64,000 nt of DNA from Iris pallida (Eukaryota; Streptophyta; Magnoliopsida; Asparagales; Iridaceae), in NCBI GenBank assembly GCA_029216955.1, contig JANAVB010023996.1, positions 16,747,800-16,811,799 on the forward strand. The letters are read 5' to 3'. The notes under the pieces were generated by a model. That model was not told where the DNA came from. It did no database searches and saw only the letters and a program-made list of their open reading frames with translations. Positions 59,342 to 64,000 of this stretch are shown here, in pieces; the stretch's first letter is position 1; each line of letters begins with the position of its first letter. A program made the translations under genes and the position numbers.

Positions 59342-62300
59342 ATGGCTCCCAAGACTCCTCGCGGTGCTGCCGGCAAGGGAGGAGTCCGCGGAAGTTGCGG
59401 CGACTGTCGTTCCTCGTCGGCCTGTCGAAGTTCGGCCGGAGGTGGTTGGTAAGTCTCATTGTCCGTACGCCAACGCACATAGGCCTTGAGTCTTTAATGA
59501 TGTGCCGCGGTCTTTGCCTGCCGACGCGCATGGGTTTAAACCCTGGTGATGCGCCGAGGCTATACTGCTGACGCGCATGGGTTCAAACCCTGAAGATGCG
59601 CCGAGGCTATACTGCTGACGCGCATGGGTTCAAACCCTGAAGATGCGCCAAGGCTATACTGCTGACGCGTATGGGTTCAAATCCTGATGATGCGCCAAGG
59701 CTATACTGCTGACGCGCATGGGTTCAAACCCTGATGATGCGCCGCAGTTTTCTCCTTTAGACACATTTGTGTGTTCTCTTCTGACTTTTTCTGATCTTTT
59801 ACTAGTGTCGATGGCAATCCCGCTTTTGAGTGAAGTTTTCTTGGAGGCTGCCTTCAACCAAATGGGAGTAGAGCATAATGAGGAAGTGATAAACCCTGCT
59901 CAAGATGCTCTTATGCTGGATCAGCCTCCTGAGAGAATGACCCTAATCCGTGAACAGCAGTATTGGTTCCTCAAACGGATGATGGAGCGTGGAGTTATTA
60001 AACCCTCCACATCTGATAAAGTGACCTTCCTGAAGCCTGAGTTCCTGTTTGGAGACCGTCTCACTTCTACTGACTCGTCAGTACTGAAGGTCAAGGAGGA
60101 CTGGTCTTTACTGCGAATGGAGTGCATATGACTGTTAAGCAACTTGAACGTCAGTGGCCTTTGACGTCCTTCTGTCGCCTTGTTTCCCAGAGGAGAATGT
60201 CTTGGGAGCTTACCCCTTCTCAGGGGGGAGCGGTGACTGGTGTCATCCAAATTGATTCTACTTCCGACCAAAGGGATGTTTTGACCGTTGTACGGTCTGG
60301 GTCTTCTTACACTTGGAGGACTTTACGTCCTGGGAGCCTCTACAGTGATGTACCCATTGATACGTTTGCTTATAGTGCTTCGACTTTTACACATCGTATG
60401 TTTTTGATGGAACGTTCCTACCCGACAGGAGAGTTTCGGGTGGAGGGTTGGTGCCATTACGTCTCCAAATGGGATAAACTGACGCTCTGGATCTTGTCGC
60501 GGTTTCGGACTGAGCTCCGAGAGATCGGGTTGACTGCCGCGATCCGTGCTACCCAGGCGGGTGTTGACCTAAATAGGCACATGTTCCTCGCACTCCTGGA
60601 GATGTTTGATATCCATACCGGGACCTTCTTTACTCCGGTAGGAGAATTAGGGCTCGCACTTCATGAGATGTATGAGGTGTCTAAACTCCCTTGGGGGTCG
60701 GAACCCTATGAAGAGTACTTTCCAACCAATGAGGAATTTCAAGTCCTGGGGGACAGGGCTGAGGAGATGACGGCCGTCTTCAAGGAAGTGGCGAGTCATC
60801 ATTACTATATGCAGAGGTGGGATAGAAACGGGACGCAGTCTCATGTGACCGCTTGGAGAGATTATGTCTTTAAACAAGACAAGGAGGATCCCTCACAATT
60901 TTCCACTCCACCGGCGCTCTCTCGTAGCGAAGTGTTGTCCGAAATGAGCAGGTTAGGGGAGAAAAATCTCCGAGGGAATGAGGACCAGCAGTCAGATGCA
61001 CGCTCCTACAGCTGCTTCTGGCATCTTGCTTATCGGATGTCATCCAAGGCGGTGTTGGCATCCTACCTGATGATATGGCTCCGGGATTGCGTGTTCGCGG
61101 GCGGATCCGGTGCCGTAGAGAGGATGACCCGAAACTTAATCCTGCCAGCCGTGAAGCTGGTTTTCGGCCGGCGTTTGGCTCTTCTCCCTGCAATGGTATG
61201 TAACCTGCAGCAAGGTTTGAGAGAGTTTGCTGGAAATGTGATTCATGATAGAGGCCGAAACAATAACTTCCCGCGCGCTGAACTGCCGTTTCACTATTTG
61301 ATAGGATGGCTGATTTTGCATCATCCCAGTGTGATGAGCCCAGGCTCGGAAGGAGATTATATGGCTGGAGATGCATTCCTTCGTCGTTTCCATCGGAGGA
61401 GCTGGTCGCATACTGGTGTCCCGGTTTGTAGAAAGGTTTTATCCCGTCTTCAGGGTTGGGAGCTCACCAAAGTTGGTCCCATCTATTTGGGTTTTTAGGC
61501 CAACGAAGATTTAAGAGACCAGGGCGAAGGTACCACCACTCTGCCTCAATGGGGATTCCGCTGGTTGCAAAGTATCCGGTCGTCCCATCTGGTGTACCGG
61601 AACAGGAATCAGTGCTACCTGGAACCATACTTGCCGAGCCGCTTTGCGCGGCAATTTGGTTATGCTCAGATGATGTTGGATAACCCCAGTAATACCCTGG
61701 GGTATATTGGAAGTTTGTTGGATGGTGCACGAGCTTGGCATTACTATAATGCCGGATGTACCGGAGCTCGTTTTACGTTGCCCGTCCCCGATCCGCGGCC
61801 GCCCATTCTTTACTCGGCCGCCAAATTTTACTGTGTTATGGCTGCCCCGCCCTCCGGATATGACAGGGAGACCAGCCTTATCGCAGGCACCCAGTTAGCA
61901 GCGACTGGGGATACGCCAGTGAAGGCCCGGCCGCATCGTCCGTCAGGGGTGGGTCAACGGAGTGCCCCCTCCGCATCACAAGCAGAACCTTCTGGCGATC
62001 GATCGAAACGATGTGCAGATACAGGGACTGAATCTCTTGTGTCGAAGAAGCAGAAGAAGGCATCGTTACCGACGGTGTCATCGGATTCGGCGTCCGAAGA
62101 GGTAAGGACATCCTACTAAATCTGATTTTGGTTCCGCCACTGACGAGGCCTGATCTTCTTTTGTAGGAGCCGCTAAAAAGAAAACCTCGTACCCCAAAGT
62201 CGGGTGGGAGTAGGCGAGAAGAGATGGCGAGCTCGCCTGGAGTGCGTATCCCGTCGACAATGATGTCTCTCATGGAGGAAGATCCGGAGGATACTGTCAT

Positions 62301-63779
62301 CGTGGAGGTTCCAGTATCCCCGGGTTATGTCAGGAGGGACCCTGAGGGTGCAGCAGCTTCCGAGGTGACGAAGGCCACAGCGGAGGCTTCACATATCGAA
62401 GGTTTAGCAAGTGCACAGCTTCCTGGTGATGAAGAGGAATGGAGTTCATCATCTTCCGATGACATCGCTCCGGAGCTGCAGGAGTCTGTTGCGGGGCAGC
62501 AGAAGCAGTGAGGATAGAGGAGAGGGTTGATTCCCCTCCTTGTCATGATGAGGGGATGTCGGCTGAATCATTGCCAAATCCTTCCTTGGCTTCAACCATG
62601 GACATAGAGATGGCTACCGATCAGGCGGTAGCGACAGATTCTGTCCCTGTAGAGGGACTTGAGAAGAATGAGACCCTTCTGCCGGTCTTGTCTCCTGGGG
62701 CTGGCCAGGAGATAAATGTTGATCTCCCCATTTTGCCGGGGGAGGTAGCTGATGCTGATAGAACGTCGGGGGTAGAAGAGGTGGTCGTTGACGTCGGTGA
62801 TGTCTCCGGGCTTGAGAAGGGTAAGGGTGTGGAACCCTCTGTTGCTCCTTCCACTTGGGGTACTATCACGACGCATGTGCCGGCTCCTTCTGTTCCTTCG
62901 GCTCCTCGGGCTAGCAGTCTGGCCCCTGTTGATGAAGAGCCTATTGCTGCCGAGGTTCAAACCTCTCAGATCGAGGTTGGCGGATCTTCCTCCGGTCCGC
63001 AAACTGTAGTAGCTCCTCCAACACCTGCTATGACGCCGCAGGTGCTGGCGGATGCCGACGAGTATGTGAAGTTCCTCGTCGAGGGAGTGTACAAAATGCT
63101 GGAGAAAGGAGTATCTGCGATGATGGATGGCAAGGAGAGCTTTGCGACAACAAAAGCTTTGGCAATGCCTTGTATCGAGCTGATCCGCATTCACCAAGGC
63201 CATGACCATATGGTCTAAATTCTGGAGGTTTCGGTGATTGAGCTGGACGAGCGGCTCGCGGAACTGCAGCGCATCCAACGAAATGACCTCTCTGTCTTGA
63301 TAGATGCAGAGATAGGGAAGTTGATTGCTGAAATCGAGGCTTCCCATCGGGCCGATGTGAGCAGTTGGGAGCGTGAAGTGGCTGGGACTGAGGCTGCGGC
63401 GGAGCAGTTGTCTCAATCTATGGAGAAGACGACGGAGAAGCGGGCTGCGGTAGACGCTAACATCGCAGAGGTTGATGCTCAGATGCGCCGTCTTGAAGAC
63501 CAGCGGGCCCAACTTCAACTAGAAGCTGATCGTGTCCTGGCTGAACACGTGGCATTCAAGCAGGAGGAAGCGACTCTTACTCAGCGGACCCTTGCTTTGG
63601 CTCAGCAGCGACGACAGCTTGATGAGAAGTATGAGAGTAAAACTTCTGCTGAGGCTGTCGGATTAATGCGTCAAGAAGCCGAGCTGCGAGTCCAGGCGAC
63701 TGTGGAAACTCGTACTGCCGACCTGAGACGTCGAGTCAGAGAGCTTTCATCCCACCCTGGAGAGGATCGGAGACTGTAG
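59342..63779 (+). pseudogene. Antisense plant mobile domain (PMD) gene carried by element F, decayed
   Basis: Inferred structure: exon 1 (59342-59448), intron (59449-59805, G/GTAAGT to TACTAG), exon 2 (59806-62101), intron (62102-62166, G/GTAAGG to TTTGTAG) and exon 3 (62167-63779). Exon 2 encodes a PMD-like region: WRTLRPGSLYSDVP, then FFTPVGELGLALHEM and SEPYEEYFPTNEEF. Further on come RSYSCFWHLAYR, AVLASYLMIWLRDCVF and LILPAVKLVFGRRLALLP. A basic, possibly nuclear-targeting stretch (SKKQKK) precedes intron 2. Exon 3 is acidic, then a long coiled coil rich in E, A, R and Q (about 63240-63770). PMD proteins act in gene silencing in plants and are also carried by transposons. Breaks: a frame change in exon 1, one near 60113, TAG at 61496, a frame change near 62500 and TAA at 63216. 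Confidence 0.8.
59520..59746. repeat. 47-bp tandem repeat in intron 1 of the antisense gene
   Basis: Five units of about 47 bp start near 59520, 59567, 59614, 59661 and 59708 (GCTGACGCGCATGGGTTCAA, ending GCTATACT). Each holds GCGCAT and ATGCGC around GGGTTCAAACCC (a perfect palindrome GGGTTTAAACCC in the first), so each unit can fold. The same GCGCATG word fills the LTR of F. Confidence 0.92.
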
Positions 63780-63852
63780 CTTCTCTTCTTTTTATGTGTT
63801 TTTGCAACTCTTGCTGGGGAAATAGCGTATTTCTGTACTCCCTTCTTTGAAA

Positions 63853-63858
63853 AATAAA
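63853..63858 (+). terminator. Poly(A) signal of the antisense gene
   Basis: AATAAA lies 75 bp after the last stop codon (63777-63779), inside an AT-rich stretch. The 140 bp beyond, to the window edge, show nothing else recognisable. Confidence 0.55.
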
Positions 63859-64000
63859 GAAATACACTATCTCTTTTTTTGTGATGTGTTCATTTTTGAT
63901 CTCATGAACTTGATGATTTATGTGGACCTATTATCTTTTGCGCACCTTGGTTTTTTAGGTACAGATAATAAGTTTGAAGGAACCAACATGTTTGCTCAGA

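Larger units (their letters stand above)
56816..64000 (-). mobile_element. Element F: Tat/Ogre-like retrotransposon (minus), right part outside
   Basis: The 3' LTR (58984 to 56816) is preceded on the minus strand by a polypurine tract (CTTTGAAGGGGGTCT). The interior therefore extends rightward past 64000. The LTR start TGTAGAAGCATGG and end GGCAAACA match the LTR starts and ends of D, E and G. No sense-strand gag or pol is in the window. Instead a gene-like unit on the opposite strand fills 59238-63858. Extra antisense ORFs between pol and the 3' LTR are known in some plant Tat elements. Confidence 0.82.

Noticed and set aside
62592..63518. 308-codon ORF on the minus strand, in the sense direction of element F
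   Set aside because: It is the opposite-strand reading of the acidic and coiled-coil exon of the PMD gene, with no domain of its own. Rich codon use on the plus strand explains why it stays open.
59238..63858. The PMD gene as an ordinary host gene beside element F
   Set aside because: It lies on the inner side of the polypurine tract of F, directly next to it, and shares the GCGCAT repeats of the LTR. I prefer cargo of F but cannot exclude the alternative without the other end of F.

Overview
The window looks like retrotransposon-dominated DNA from a flowering plant with a large genome. I find no ordinary single-copy host gene, rRNA, tRNA or CRISPR array. Almost every supported feature belongs to a Ty3/gypsy LTR retrotransposon of one of two kinds. 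One kind is Tekay/Del-like chromoviruses: gag with zinc knuckles, protease, RT, RNase H, integrase and a C-terminal chromodomain, with LTRs of 2.2 to 4 kb. The other is Tat/Ogre-like elements: a primer-binding site of the TGG(C/T)GACTCTGCTGGGGAC type, an extra ORF before gag, and Tat-type RT. Two non-autonomous hAT elements with 8-bp target duplications are also present. Plant diagnostics are the chromodomain integrases, the Tat lineage, and a plant mobile domain (PMD) gene with short introns.

Layout, with labels used in the entries: 1-2029 unclassified AT-rich DNA. 2032-6516 element H (Tekay-like, + strand), integrase tail and 3' LTR. 6529-8305 element G (Tat-like, - strand), PBS and 5' LTR. 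8306-9522 two opposed LTR fragments. 9523-10817 non-coding, with a strong foldback. 10818-15314 a hAT element split by a 3.7-kb solo LTR. 15633-20158 element D (Tat-like, +). 20159-40613 element C (Tekay-like, -), holding element A (Tekay-like, +, complete at 25254-35521) and a second hAT (39099-39912). 40614-48052 element E (Tat-like, +). 48053-56815 element B (Tekay-like, +). 56816-64000 element F (Tat-like, -).

D to F form one nest. C lies in D, E lies in the right LTR of C, B lies in the RNase H region of E, and F lies in the 3' LTR of B. A sits separately inside pol of C. Target duplications, or continuation of the host reading frame, support several of these joints. The far halves of D, C, E, B and F would lie beyond the right edge.

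All polyproteins are broken. A and B are decayed mostly by stop codons of the kind made by C-to-T or G-to-A change; C, D and E also carry frameshifts and deletions. The most interesting item is in F. Between its polypurine tract and the missing pol, on the strand opposite to the element, is a whole gene-like unit (59238-63858): TATA box, exons with two likely introns, a PMD, a coiled-coil C-terminus and a poly(A) signal. It now carries frameshifts and in-frame stops. A second point is that the first ORF of D and of E starts with an ATG that overlaps the primer-binding site.
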